Position numbers and translations under genes: made by a program. 51,387 bases of DNA from Gammaproteobacteria bacterium (GTDB taxonomy: Bacteria > Pseudomonadota > Gammaproteobacteria > SZUA-140). A model generated the notes under the pieces. The model was not told the DNA's origin, did no database searches, and was given only the letters and a program-made list of their open reading frames with translations. The stretch covers positions 1 through 51,387 of the forward strand of contig WFNO01000021.1 in assembly GCA_015488555.1 (NCBI GenBank), read 5' to 3'. Below, piece by piece: positions 24,996 to 33,447 of this stretch. Position 1 is the stretch's first letter; the number at the start of each line of letters is the position of its first letter.

Positions 24996-26531
24996 ATGCA
25001 GGTACAGATTCTCGGACCGGATGGTCGCCCCGTTGCGCAGGACACCGCCCATCGCGGGGCTTCCCTCACTGCCCGGGAACTGTCCAGCTGGCTGCCATCG
25101 CTGGGCTCGGCCGACACCGACCTGCTGGGCGAGCTGCCCACCCTGGTGGCCCGTTCCCGGGATCTGGTGCGCAACCATGGTGTTGCCGCCGGGGCGATCC
25201 AGACCCTGGTGGACAATGTTGTCGGCACCGGCCTGCGGCTGGTGGCGCTTCCGGACTACAAAGCACTGGGCCGTGACAAGGCGTGGGCCGATGAGTGGTC
25301 CCGTCAGGCCGAGTCTTTGTGGCGCGGCTGGGCGGAAGGCACTGATTGCGATGCGGCGCGCAGCCTGACCTTTGCCGGACTGACGGCGCAGGTATTCCGC
25401 TCCGGTTTGATCAACGGCGAGGCACTGGCCTTGCCGCTGTGGCTACCCAACCGGGATGCGCGGTTCGCTACCGCAATACAAATGGTGGAACCCGACCGTC
25501 TTTGCAATCCCAATGGACGTGTAGACGGCAAACAGCTCCGCGGCGGCATCGAAATCGACCGCTACGGCGCGCCGCGCGCCTACTGGATAGCAAAGCGGCA
25601 TCCGGGCGACCGGTATCTCACCGGGACGTCACCCATGGAACAGTGGGAGTGCCTCCCGGTACGCACCCGGTTTGGCCGCCTGCGCGTCATCCATGTCCAC
25701 GACAAGGAGCGCACCGGTCAGAATCGGGGCAAGCCGATCCTGACCGCCATCATGCCGCTGTTCAAGATGCTGGACCACTACGAGCGGTCCGAACTGCAGG
25801 CGGCGGTGGTCAACGCCATGATCGCCGCCTTCGTTGAAACGCCGCTCGATGGTGAGTCCATCAGCGAACTCTTTGGCGGCTCGGCGGAGGACTACATCGC
25901 CGCGCGCAACGAATGGCAGGTGAAGCTGCAAGGCGGTGCGGTGATCCCGGTGTTCCCCGGCGACAAGGTCGCGCCTTTTACCCCCAGCCGTCCCAACTCG
26001 GCCTACGGCACCTTTGTCGAGAACGTCCTGCGCCACATCGGCACCGGCTTGAACATCCCGTTCGAGCTGTTGATGAAGGACTTCTCCAAGACCAACTACT
26101 CCTCGGCCCGCGCCGCGTTGATGGAAGCCTGGCGTTTCTTCATGGGACGCCGCCAGTGGCTGGCGACCTACTGGGCGCGGCCGGTCTACGAGCTGTGGCT
26201 CGAAGAAGCCGTCAACAAGGGACTCATCGATGCGCCGGGGTTCTACGAGAACAAGGCGGCCTGGACCCGCTGCAAATGGATTGGCCCCGGCCGCGGCTGG
26301 ATCGACCCGGTCAAGGAGGCGCAGGCCTCCAAGATCCGTATGGAGATCGGTCTTTCCACCCTGGAGGACGAATGCGCCACCCAAGGGCTCGACTGGGAGG
26401 AAGTGCTGGAACAGCGCGCCCGTGAGCAGGCCAAGATGAGTGAGCTGGGGCTTAAGTTTTCTACCGAGGCCGAACCAATGACTGACACAACGGATGAAAT
26501 GAATGAGAGTGTGGAACCGAGCAACGGGTGA
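24996..26531 (+). CDS. Portal protein (lambda gpB family)
   Basis: A 511-residue portal. Typical segments include LVRNHGVAAGAIQTLVDNVVG near residues 56-76, GLINGEALALPLW near 136-148, and the stem region SKTNYSSARAALMEAWRFF near 365-383. It forms the dodecameric ring through which DNA enters. The 3' end overlaps the protease gene by 29 bases. Confidence 0.95.
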   Translation: MQVQILGPDGRPVAQDTAHRGASLTARELSSWLPSLGSADTDLLGELPTLVARSRDLVRNHGVAAGAIQTLVDNVVGTGLRLVALPDYKALGRDKAWADEWSRQAESLWRGWAEGTDCDAARSLTFAGLTAQVFRSGLINGEALALPLWLPNRDARFATAIQMVEPDRLCNPNGRVDGKQLRGGIEIDRYGAPRAYWIAKRHPGDRYLTGTSPMEQWECLPVRTRFGRLRVIHVHDKERTGQNRGKPILTAIMPLFKMLDHYERSELQAAVVNAMIAAFVETPLDGESISELFGGSAEDYIAARNEWQVKLQGGAVIPVFPGDKVAPFTPSRPNSAYGTFVENVLRHIGTGLNIPFELLMKDFSKTNYSSARAALMEAWRFFMGRRQWLATYWARPVYELWLEEAVNKGLIDAPGFYENKAAWTRCKWIGPGRGWIDPVKEAQASKIRMEIGLSTLEDECATQGLDWEEVLEQRAREQAKMSELGLKFSTEAEPMTDTTDEMNESVEPSNG

Positions 26532-27723
26532 GCCCTGGGCCATTACCGAGCAGGCCCTCTCGACCATCCTCGAGATCGCCGCCCGGGAGAATGAATCACC
26601 CCAGGCGGTGGCGGCAAGGCTGGGCCGGGAGCTGAGCAACACCTACACCGCCGAGGAGCGTGACGGCGTGGCCATCATCCCGGTGGTGGGACCGTTGTTT
26701 CGTTACGCCAACCTGTTCACGGCTATTAGCGGCGCGTCCAGCTACGAAATCCTGGCCAAGGATTTCACGACTGCGCTGGAGAACCCCGACATCCATGCGG
26801 TGGTGCTCGATATCGATTCGCCCGGTGGCGAGGTCAACGGCTGCGCCGAGTTCGCCAACATGATCTTTGAGGCCCGGGGAGTGAAGCCTGTCATTGCCTA
26901 CTGTTCGGGTGATGCGGCATCGGGGGCCTACTGGATCGCGTCAAGCTGTGATCAGGTGGTGGTCTCAGAGACATCGTCCCTTGGTTCCATCGGCGTGGTC
27001 GCCGTTTACCGGGCCAAAGACCGCTCTGCGAAAGATGTGGAAATCGTCTCCTCCCAGAGCCCTTACAAGCGCCTCGACCCGGAAAGCGATGAAGGCCGGT
27101 TACGGCTTCAACAGCGCATTGATGCCATGGCCGAGGTGTTCGTGGGTGCGGTCGCGCGCAACCGCGGCGTAGATCCACCCACGGTGAAGGACAGGTTCGG
27201 CAAGGGCGACGTCTTTATCGGAGCTCATGCGGTGGCGGCCGGACTGGCCGACCGGCTGGGCTCGCTGGAAAAAGTGATCGCCGGACTCAATCAACAACTT
27301 CCTGACCCCGCTGCCCAGCGGGGTTTTTCAATTTCAGAAGAGGAGCCCCGCATGGATCTCGAAACCTTGCAAGCCGAACATCCCGAGCTTGCCCAGGCAA
27401 TGCTCGTTGAGGGCCGCAACCAGGAGCGTGCACGCATCGCGGCGATTCTGGAAAGCGATGCCGCTCAGGGGCGGCAACCGCTGGCTCAGCACCTGGCCTT
27501 CCATACCGGTATGGAACCGGAAGCGGTGCAGGCCACACTGGCTGCCGCGCCCCAGGTTGATTCCACACCGACCGGATCGCTGCCTGAACAGGCATCCGGT
27601 TTTGACCAGGTCATGCGCGCACTCGGCAATCCCGATGTTGCACCGGACCCGGATGACACCACAGACGATTACGACGCCGTTGCCCAGCGCATCGCGGCAC
27701 ACTCCAGAGGAGGCCAATCATGA
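26503..27723 (+). CDS. S49 head maturation protease with C-terminal scaffold
   Basis: A 406-residue protein of the lambda C/Nu3 type. The S49 (SppA-like) protease has DIDSPGGEV, CSGDAASGAYWIASSCDQ with the nucleophilic serine near residues 135-142, and SPYKRLDPESDEG with the catalytic lysine near 188. After residue 280 follows an acidic helical scaffold part (LETLQAEHPELAQAMLVEGR). A terminator-like hairpin (27306-27328) and an internal start (27352) lie at the domain junction. The protease cuts the scaffold during head assembly. The stop overlaps the next start by ATGA. Confidence 0.93.
   Translation: MRVWNRATGEPWAITEQALSTILEIAARENESPQAVAARLGRELSNTYTAEERDGVAIIPVVGPLFRYANLFTAISGASSYEILAKDFTTALENPDIHAVVLDIDSPGGEVNGCAEFANMIFEARGVKPVIAYCSGDAASGAYWIASSCDQVVVSETSSLGSIGVVAVYRAKDRSAKDVEIVSSQSPYKRLDPESDEGRLRLQQRIDAMAEVFVGAVARNRGVDPPTVKDRFGKGDVFIGAHAVAAGLADRLGSLEKVIAGLNQQLPDPAAQRGFSISEEEPRMDLETLQAEHPELAQAMLVEGRNQERARIAAILESDAAQGRQPLAQHLAFHTGMEPEAVQATLAAAPQVDSTPTGSLPEQASGFDQVMRALGNPDVAPDPDDTTDDYDAVAQRIAAHSRGGQS
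27306..27328 (+). terminator. Terminator-like hairpin inside the protease gene
   Basis: CCCCGCT-GCCC-AGCGGGG followed by five T residues lies in the coding sequence exactly between the protease and scaffold parts. It could attenuate full-length transcripts or be a relic of a former gene end. Confidence 0.6.
27352..27723 (+). CDS. Nested scaffold protein (Nu3-like)
   Basis: An internal in-frame ATG at 27352 has GAGGAG seven bases before it, a better ribosome binding site than that of the full protease gene. Initiation there gives a 123-residue scaffold alone, as Nu3 is made inside lambda gene C. The N-terminal helix MDLETLQAEHPELAQAMLVE and the helical RNQERARIAAILE fit a scaffold. Whether it is used is inference from the signal. 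Confidence 0.7.
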   Translation: MDLETLQAEHPELAQAMLVEGRNQERARIAAILESDAAQGRQPLAQHLAFHTGMEPEAVQATLAAAPQVDSTPTGSLPEQASGFDQVMRALGNPDVAPDPDDTTDDYDAVAQRIAAHSRGGQS

Positions 27724-28106
27724 GCATGCAAGGTATCGCAGGCGGCTTCACCGATCAGGGTCGCATCGCACCGGAAAACCTGATCGCGGGTGAGTTTCCG
27801 CGCATCAGCCGCATCGTCACCATCACCGGCGGTGTCCAACTGCCTCTGGGCGCAGTGCTGGGGCGCATCGATGCCGATGGCCGTTACCAGTTGAGTGACG
27901 CGGGCGGCAACGATGGCTCGGAGGTGCCGGACGCCATTCTCGGTGAAGCCGTGGATACCACGGCGGGTGATGTCCAGGCGCTGGTCTATTTCACCGGCGA
28001 GTTCAACGAGCTGGCGCTGGCCTTGGGACCGGGACACACGCTGGATTCGGTCCGTACCGCTTTTCGCACGCGCAGCCTGTTTCTGCGTGCCAACCAACCT
28101 GCATAA
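27720..28106 (+). CDS. Head decoration protein D
   Basis: A 128-residue capsid stabiliser of the lambda gpD type, with the strand-rich FPRISRIVTITGGVQLPLGA, the ILGEAVDTTAGDVQALVYFTGEFNE core, and the end RTRSLFLRANQP. It would cement the expanded capsid. It is coupled to the scaffold gene by ATGA and precedes the major capsid gene. Confidence 0.9.
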   Translation: MSMQGIAGGFTDQGRIAPENLIAGEFPRISRIVTITGGVQLPLGAVLGRIDADGRYQLSDAGGNDGSEVPDAILGEAVDTTAGDVQALVYFTGEFNELALALGPGHTLDSVRTAFRTRSLFLRANQPA

Positions 28107-28117
28107 GGGAGCCCCTG

Positions 28118-29149
28118 ATGGATATCTTTTCAACCCATGTCCTGAACCGCGTGGTGGAACACCTGGAGCGTCCGGCTTCCTTCCTGCTGGATACCTTCTT
28201 CGGCTCTGTGCAGACCGAGGATTCCGAGGAGATCCACTTCGACATCGACAAATCCAAGCCCCGTCTGGCCCCCTTTGTCTCGCCGCTGGTGGCGGGTAAG
28301 GTCGTGGCCAACGAGGGCTATGAGACCAAGAGTTTCAAGCCAGCCTATGTGAAGGACAAGCGCCGCTTCGATCCCAATGCGCCGCTCAAGCGCGCCATCG
28401 GGGAAACTATCGGCGGCAGCCTGTCGCCCATGCAACGGCGCGAAGCCGCGCTCAACCGCGCATTGTCCAACCAGCTGGAGAACCTCACCCGCCGTGAGGA
28501 GGTGATGGCCTCCGAGGCCCTGCGTACCGGCAAGGTGACGGTCTCGGGTGATGACTACCCGACCGTGGTGGTGGACTTCCAGCGCGACCCGGCGCTGACG
28601 CTGGCGCTGACCGGCGGCACCCGCTGGGGCGAGACCGGTATCAATGTGCTGGACGACATCGAGGACTGGGCCGCCACGGTGCAGACCAAGTCCGGCGCAG
28701 CGGCCCGCACTGTCATCATGGATCCACTCGCATGGCGGGTGTTCAAGAACAACGACAAGGTCGAGCGCCTGCTGGATATCCGGCGTGGCACCGGCAACAC
28801 ACTGAACGTGGATCCGATGCTCCGTGGCCAGGGCAATGACAAGGCCCGCTATGTGGGTTCCATCGGCGACTTCGACTTCTACGTCTACAACGATGTCTAC
28901 GTCGACGACGATGGCGTTACCCGCCAGATGCTGCCGGAGTACACCGTCATCATGGGCAGCCGCGGCCAGCTGGAGGGCACCCGCTGTTACGGCGTGATCC
29001 AGGACGAGAAGGCGGGCTACCGCGCCAGCCGCTATTTCACCAAGTCCTGGCTGGAGGAAGATCCCGCCGTGCGCTGGCTGCTGATGCAGTCTGCGCCACT
29101 GGTGGTGCCTTACCGGCCGAACGCCTGCCTGTGTGCGACAGTGCGCTAA
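28118..29149 (+). CDS. Major capsid protein E
   Basis: A 343-residue capsid protein of the lambda gpE family. Characteristic segments include FGSVQTEDSEEIHFDIDKSK near residues 28-47, FVSPLVAGKVV, the helical RREAALNRALSNQLENLTRREE region, and IQDEKAGYRASRYFTKSW near 288-310. It forms the HK97-fold shell. Placed in canonical order after D. Confidence 0.95.
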   Translation: MDIFSTHVLNRVVEHLERPASFLLDTFFGSVQTEDSEEIHFDIDKSKPRLAPFVSPLVAGKVVANEGYETKSFKPAYVKDKRRFDPNAPLKRAIGETIGGSLSPMQRREAALNRALSNQLENLTRREEVMASEALRTGKVTVSGDDYPTVVVDFQRDPALTLALTGGTRWGETGINVLDDIEDWAATVQTKSGAAARTVIMDPLAWRVFKNNDKVERLLDIRRGTGNTLNVDPMLRGQGNDKARYVGSIGDFDFYVYNDVYVDDDGVTRQMLPEYTVIMGSRGQLEGTRCYGVIQDEKAGYRASRYFTKSWLEEDPAVRWLLMQSAPLVVPYRPNACLCATVR

Positions 29150-29160
29150 GGGGGTGAACC

Positions 29161-29490
29161 ATGAAAGTCGTTGCAAATATCACCCTGCGCGTCGGCACGC
29201 CCGAGAAGATGGAGTATGTCCCGCCGGGCGTACCAGTGAATCTCCCGGCAGATGAGGCGCGAGAACTGATAGAAAGGGAGCTTGCAGAAAAGGCATCTCC
29301 CAAGGACGAGGCGGATGACGATCTGATCGAGGCGATTGTCGACGCCATTGGTGATCTGTCGCCGGACGCTTACGGCAAGGACGGCAAGCCAACGGTCAGG
29401 GCCATTGAGGACCTGCTTGGCAGAAGCATTACCGCAGCTGAGCGCGACCAGGCCTGGGGCGAGTATCAAAAACTGGCGGCAGAGGTATGA
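29161..29490 (+). CDS. Head-associated protein (FI-position)
   Basis: A 109-residue protein with a strand-rich first 40 residues (VANITLRVGTPEKMEYVPPG, VNLPADEARELIE) like a DUF7210-type domain, and a helical C-terminus (KPTVRAIEDLLGRSITAAERDQAW). It occupies the position of lambda FI. A DNA-packaging role is inferred from gene order. The N-terminal half resembles the 93-residue protein at 36541. Confidence 0.65.
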   Translation: MKVVANITLRVGTPEKMEYVPPGVPVNLPADEARELIERELAEKASPKDEADDDLIEAIVDAIGDLSPDAYGKDGKPTVRAIEDLLGRSITAAERDQAWGEYQKLAAEV

Positions 29491-29879
29491 CCGTTTTGTC
29501 TGGAACAAAACGGGTCGCATCAGGTGCGCCCGAAGGGGACGCGCCATGGATGGCGCGTAACAATGTCCGGACACGCTTCGCCCGGGCTCTGGACAGCCAG
29601 TTCCTGCGTTTGGGCACAGACGCCGAATACCGCCCGCAGGCAGGCCAGGCTCAGACCATCCGGGTTATCGCCCGGCGGCCCGAGGAACTCTATGAATTGG
29701 GCGAAGGCCGCATCCATGCGGAGAACCCGGTGCTGGAATTTCGCGTGCACGAAGTGCCGGAGCCACGCACCGGAGACCAGATCTGTGTTTTAAGCCGGTG
29801 CTACCGCATCGAGAGCGAGCCCCGGCTCGACCAGCATCATCTGGTCTGGTCGGCGGAATCCTTGCCTATCCAGGAGTAA
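29487..29879 (+). CDS. Head-tail connector protein (FII-position)
   Basis: A 130-residue protein placed where lambda FII lies. After residue 22 it reads MARNNVRTRFARALDSQFLR, followed by strand segments (IRVIARRPEELYELGE, VLEFRVHEVPEPRTGDQICV) like connector proteins. The first 21 codons (MTVLSGTKRVASGAPEGDAP) coincide with hairpin array B, and an in-frame ATG at 29550 may be the ancestral start. The ATG at 29487 overlaps the upstream stop by ATGA, so both starts remain possible. Confidence 0.75.
   Translation: MTVLSGTKRVASGAPEGDAPWMARNNVRTRFARALDSQFLRLGTDAEYRPQAGQAQTIRVIARRPEELYELGEGRIHAENPVLEFRVHEVPEPRTGDQICVLSRCYRIESEPRLDQHHLVWSAESLPIQE
29491..29558. repeat. Hairpin array B at start of connector gene
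   Basis: Four hairpins: CCGTTTTGT-CTGGA-ACAAAACGG (29491-29513), CGCA-TCAGG-TGCG (29516-29528), CCC-GAA-GGG (29529-29537), and ACGCGCCA-TGGA-TGGCGCGT (29539-29558). Loops one and four are the same as in array A; the stems are different but fully paired. Confidence 0.8.
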
Positions 29880-29884
29880 TCCCG

Positions 29885-30421
29885 ATGTTAACGGTCACTG
29901 TGACACCGCAACCGCCGCTTGCCGAGTGGGAGGCGGCGCTGACTGCGGGTGAGCGTCAGATCAGAACCGCAGCCGTTCGGGCACTCAACAAGACGGCACG
30001 CTGGATGCGCACCCACGTCGCTCGTGAAGCGGCGCAATCGCTCAATGTGCGGGTGGGCTTAATCCGCAATGGACTGATTCTGCTGCGCGCCAGGGCTAGT
30101 CACCCGGAATCCGGTGTGGCACTGGGCAAGGCCACCGGTGTGATCAAGGCCGTCGAATTGGGTACGCCCCGCCAGAACCGGCGCGGCACCCGGGTGGCCA
30201 AACGCCAATTTGACGGTGCCTTTATCGCCACCATACCGACTGGGCATCGCGGGGTGTTCCGGCGCAAGGGTAAATCACGCCTGCCTATTCAGGAGGTGCA
30301 GCTGGTCGCTACCGGACGCATTGCGGATGTCATGGAGCAGCTGGCTGACCGGCATGCCATGGCCCGTTTCGAGCGTTTGTTCGAGCACGAATTACGCTAC
30401 CTGATGAGGACAACAGCGTGA
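29885..30421 (+). CDS. Minor tail protein Z-like
   Basis: A 178-residue protein with AGERQIRTAAVRALNKTARWMRTHVAREAA near residues 20-49, and VRVGLIRNGLILLRAR, as in lambda minor tail protein Z. The start at 29885 (MLTVTVTPQ) has AGGAG upstream and follows the previous stop. In lambda it acts at the tail end joining the head. Here it precedes a contractile tail cluster, so it lies at the junction of the two gene sets. Confidence 0.8.
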   Translation: MLTVTVTPQPPLAEWEAALTAGERQIRTAAVRALNKTARWMRTHVAREAAQSLNVRVGLIRNGLILLRARASHPESGVALGKATGVIKAVELGTPRQNRRGTRVAKRQFDGAFIATIPTGHRGVFRRKGKSRLPIQEVQLVATGRIADVMEQLADRHAMARFERLFEHELRYLMRTTA

Positions 30422-30921
30422 CCACGCTAGAAGCGCTTCACCAATCCATTATCGAAGGCATTGGCTCTATTTCCGGTTTACAGCAATGCGGGCCCTTCCC
30501 GCGACGAATGGACAAAGTGACCTTGCCCGCTGTGTTCGTGGATCTGGCCGAACTGGAACCAGACGTTGATCCGGGCACTGGTGAACTGGCTCTGGTTACC
30601 CACTGGGAAGCCCGGGTCATCGTTGCTGAATCCCAGCCGGATGCACAAGCAGTGCAGCGGGGCATGGTCCTGGCGGTGATGCACTGGTTGTTTTCAAGCG
30701 ACTTTCCGTCGGAGAACGTAGGTAAGGCCAAACTCAAGCAAGCGGGCCCGGATCACTTTGCCCCCGAGATGCAGGGGCATGATGTCTGGCTTATCGAGTG
30801 GACGCAGCAGATTCGAGTGGGCGGCTCCGTCTGGGATGGTGCCGGTGTGATACCGACACAGGTGTTCCTCGGCATCGGGAACGATAGTGATGAGGTGACC
30901 CGCGGTGGAGACAGCATTTGA
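30418..30921 (+). CDS. Probable tail terminator or completion protein
   Basis: A 167-residue protein starting at a GTG overlapping the Z-like stop (GTGA). The sequence has strand-helix alternation (LPAVFVDLAELEPDVD, THWEARVIVAE, WLIEWTQQIRV) of the tail-terminator type. Not firmly recognised; assignment is mainly from position between Z and the baseplate spike gene. The 3' end overlaps gene V by 17 bases. Confidence 0.6.
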   Translation: MTTLEALHQSIIEGIGSISGLQQCGPFPRRMDKVTLPAVFVDLAELEPDVDPGTGELALVTHWEARVIVAESQPDAQAVQRGMVLAVMHWLFSSDFPSENVGKAKLKQAGPDHFAPEMQGHDVWLIEWTQQIRVGGSVWDGAGVIPTQVFLGIGNDSDEVTRGGDSI

Positions 30922-31486
30922 AATCGCCGAGCTTCACCGGCGTCTAGGCAACCTGCTCAAGATAGGCCGCATCGAGGAAACCGATTATAGCGTGGCAATC
31001 CCGGTTTGCCGGGTGCGAGTGGGCGATCTGCTGACCGGCTGGCTGCCCATGCTGGCGTTACGGGCCGGGCCAGACAACTGCTGGTGGCCTTTTGAAATCG
31101 GCGAGCAGGTGTTGGTGCTTTCCCCCAGTGGCGACCCGGCGCAAGGCGTTGTGCTGGGAGCCATCAACCAGCGCAGCTACCCGGCACAGGGCGATCGTCC
31201 TGATAGACATCGGGTGGTGTATGCCGACGGCGCGGTGATCGAGTACGACAGGTCCGCGCATCATTTGAAGGCGGTCCTTCCAGAGGGCGCAACCACGGAG
31301 ATTGTCTCCAGCGGCGGTGTTTCCATCGTTGGTGATGTGGCCGTGACCGGCAGCATCACGGCCAGTGGCGACATTACGGATCACACCCGCTCCATGCAGG
31401 GTGATCGTGACATCTTCAACGCGCATACCCATAGCGGCATTCGTAGTGGGCCGGGCAATACCCAGGTCCCTAATCAACGGCAATAA
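30905..31486 (+). CDS. Baseplate assembly protein V (spike)
   Basis: A 193-residue P2 gpV-like spike. The N-terminal OB-like part has IPVCRVRVGDLLTGWLPMLA and GEQVLVLSPSGDPAQGVVLG. The C-terminal beta-helix (VSIVGDVAVTGSITASGDIT) ends in the iron-binding HTHSG near residues 177-181. It pierces the outer membrane at contraction. GTG start. Confidence 0.93.
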   Translation: METAFEIAELHRRLGNLLKIGRIEETDYSVAIPVCRVRVGDLLTGWLPMLALRAGPDNCWWPFEIGEQVLVLSPSGDPAQGVVLGAINQRSYPAQGDRPDRHRVVYADGAVIEYDRSAHHLKAVLPEGATTEIVSSGGVSIVGDVAVTGSITASGDITDHTRSMQGDRDIFNAHTHSGIRSGPGNTQVPNQRQ

Positions 31487-31488
31487 AT

Positions 31489-31824
31489 ATGAACGGCATG
31501 CACAGTCTCACCGGGCAGTGGCTCGATGGCGTGGCACACCTCCAGCAATCGATCCGGGACATACTGACCACGCCCATCGGCACGCGGGTGATGCGCCGCG
31601 ATTACGGCTCACGTTTGCCGGATCTGGTGGATGCGCCTATCAGCCGGGCCACGCTCATCGACATTTATACCGCCACTGCCGAGGCGTTGCTGAAATGGGA
31701 ACCGCGTCTGCAACTGACCCGGGTGGAGGTAGAGGAAGTGACGCGCGGCAGTCTCAGACTCCGGCTTGAGGGCATCTACCTTCCAGCAGGACAGGCGATG
31801 ACATTGGAGGGAATCATACTGTGA
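31489..31824 (+). CDS. Baseplate protein W (gp25-like)
   Basis: A 111-residue wedge protein with TPIGTRVMRRDYGSRLPDLV near residues 21-41, the conserved gp25/gpW core whose RRDYGS segment is diagnostic. It initiates sheath assembly from the baseplate. Coupled to J by a GTGA overlap. Confidence 0.93.
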   Translation: MNGMHSLTGQWLDGVAHLQQSIRDILTTPIGTRVMRRDYGSRLPDLVDAPISRATLIDIYTATAEALLKWEPRLQLTRVEVEEVTRGSLRLRLEGIYLPAGQAMTLEGIIL

Positions 31825-32717
31825 CCGGCTTCAGTGTCATCGACCTGGCCAAGTTGCCTGCACCGGATGTGGTGGAGCCTCTAGATTTCGAGACGATCCT
31901 TGATTCGCTCAAAGCAGATCTGCAGGCGCGTGCGCCGCAATTTTCCGCGGCTGTGGAAAGCGACCCCGTATACAAACTGCTGGAGGTCGCGGCGTATCGG
32001 GAACTGTTGTTGCGCGCCCGCATTAACGATGCCAGCCGTTCTGTGATGCTGGCTTATGCCAGGGGCTCTGATCTGGACAACCTGGCTGCGTTCTATGGCG
32101 TCACGCGCCAGATTATTTCAGCCGGTGATCCACAAGCGCAGCCTCCGGTACCGCCGGTGTACGAAGACGACGAGCGCTTGCGCTATCGCGCCCAGCTGTC
32201 ACTGGAAAGTTACAGCACTGCCGGGCCGGTGGGCAGCTATGTGTTTCACGCATTGAGTGCATCCCCGCAGGTACGGGATGTCTCGGTGCAAAGCCCGACG
32301 CCTGGCGAGGTGGTGGTGACCGTGTTATCCGCCGAGGGTGACGGTCGTGCGAACGCGGATCTTCTCGAGCAGGTACGCACCCGGCTCAATGCGGAGGACG
32401 TGCGGCCGTTGACCGACCAGGTCACTATCCAGAATGCCGAGATCCTTCCCTACCGGATCCGGGCGCAGCTTGTGTTCTATGCGGGCCCGGATCCGGAAGT
32501 CGTGCGGCAGGAGGCGTTGCGGGCAGCAACCGACTATGCGCGCAGCCATCATCTGCTCGGACATGACATTACCTTGTCCGGCCTGTATGCGGCCCTGCAT
32601 CAGGTAGGCGTGCAGAACGTGGTTCTGACGGAGCCAACATCAGATATCGTGGTTGAACCCCATCAGGCGGCTTATGCCACGCAAGTTGAAGTGACCGCGG
32701 GAGGTATCGGTGAGTAA
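31821..32717 (+). CDS. Baseplate protein J
   Basis: A 298-residue P2 gpJ-like baseplate wedge protein. Diagnostic parts are YKLLEVAAYRELLLRARIND near residues 51-70, MLAYARGSDLDNLAAFYGVTR near 75-95, and ERLRYRAQLSLESYSTAGPVGSY near 118-140. GTG start, 8-base overlap with gene I. Confidence 0.95.
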   Translation: MTGFSVIDLAKLPAPDVVEPLDFETILDSLKADLQARAPQFSAAVESDPVYKLLEVAAYRELLLRARINDASRSVMLAYARGSDLDNLAAFYGVTRQIISAGDPQAQPPVPPVYEDDERLRYRAQLSLESYSTAGPVGSYVFHALSASPQVRDVSVQSPTPGEVVVTVLSAEGDGRANADLLEQVRTRLNAEDVRPLTDQVTIQNAEILPYRIRAQLVFYAGPDPEVVRQEALRAATDYARSHHLLGHDITLSGLYAALHQVGVQNVVLTEPTSDIVVEPHQAAYATQVEVTAGGIGE

Positions 32718-33447
32718 CGACCTTCACTCGCTGCTGCCGCCCAATGCCCCGGCACCCGAGCGCGCCATTGAATCAACGATGGCCTCAGCCACGGATTTGC
32801 CGGTGCCGGTCCCCACAGTATGGGATCCGGCACGATGCCCGGGGGCCTTGCTGCCCTGGCTGGCCTGGGCCATGTCCGTGGATGACTGGGACAGCGAATG
32901 GCCCGATTCGGTCAAGCGGTCCCTGATTGCCGAGAGCCTGCGCATTCACCGCATCAAGGGAACAGTGGCGGCGATCCGGCGGGTGCTCAGGGTGCTTGGC
33001 GTTGAGGCGGAACTGGCGGAATGGTTTCAGATCGGCGGTCCACCGCACACCTTCCGCCTGACGGCCTGGGCCAACGCCAATCTGCATGCCAGCAGCGAGG
33101 CCATACTGAGCCCGGCACTTTATACCGCGCTCAAAAGATCGGTGGACGCGGTCAAGCCGGTTCGAAGCCACTACGCCTTTCGCGTGGGCGCGCGCTTCGA
33201 TGACAGTCTGGGCATGGCCGGAACTTTTCTTGGCAACCAGGCATTGCGGCGAGGCAGCGAGCTCATTCAAGAGCCGCTGAACAGCCAGGCCGGGGTTGCC
33301 ACCGCGTCCCTGGCGCAGACCAGTACCGTAACACGCTTGCTCACCCGCCCCGAGGCGCAGGGTGAGCTGGATTCCTTTGATCTTAAAACCGCCGCGTCGA
33401 TTGGAGCGACCGTGGTTGTCCGAACCCGAATGGAGACATCTGTATGA
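32710..33447 (+). CDS. Tail protein I
   Basis: A 245-residue P2 gpI-like baseplate protein. It contains LLPWLAWAMSVDDWDSEWPD near residues 48-67 and SLRIHRIKGTVAAIRRVL near 76-93, the family signature. It links the wedge to the tail fibre, encoded next with an ATGA overlap. The C-terminal part with repeated RLLTRPEAQGELDS strands could contact the fibre. Confidence 0.93.
   Translation: MSNDLHSLLPPNAPAPERAIESTMASATDLPVPVPTVWDPARCPGALLPWLAWAMSVDDWDSEWPDSVKRSLIAESLRIHRIKGTVAAIRRVLRVLGVEAELAEWFQIGGPPHTFRLTAWANANLHASSEAILSPALYTALKRSVDAVKPVRSHYAFRVGARFDDSLGMAGTFLGNQALRRGSELIQEPLNSQAGVATASLAQTSTVTRLLTRPEAQGELDSFDLKTAASIGATVVVRTRMETSV

Noticed and set aside
28130-29176. A 348-codon minus-strand frame
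   Set aside because: Antisense to the major capsid gene.
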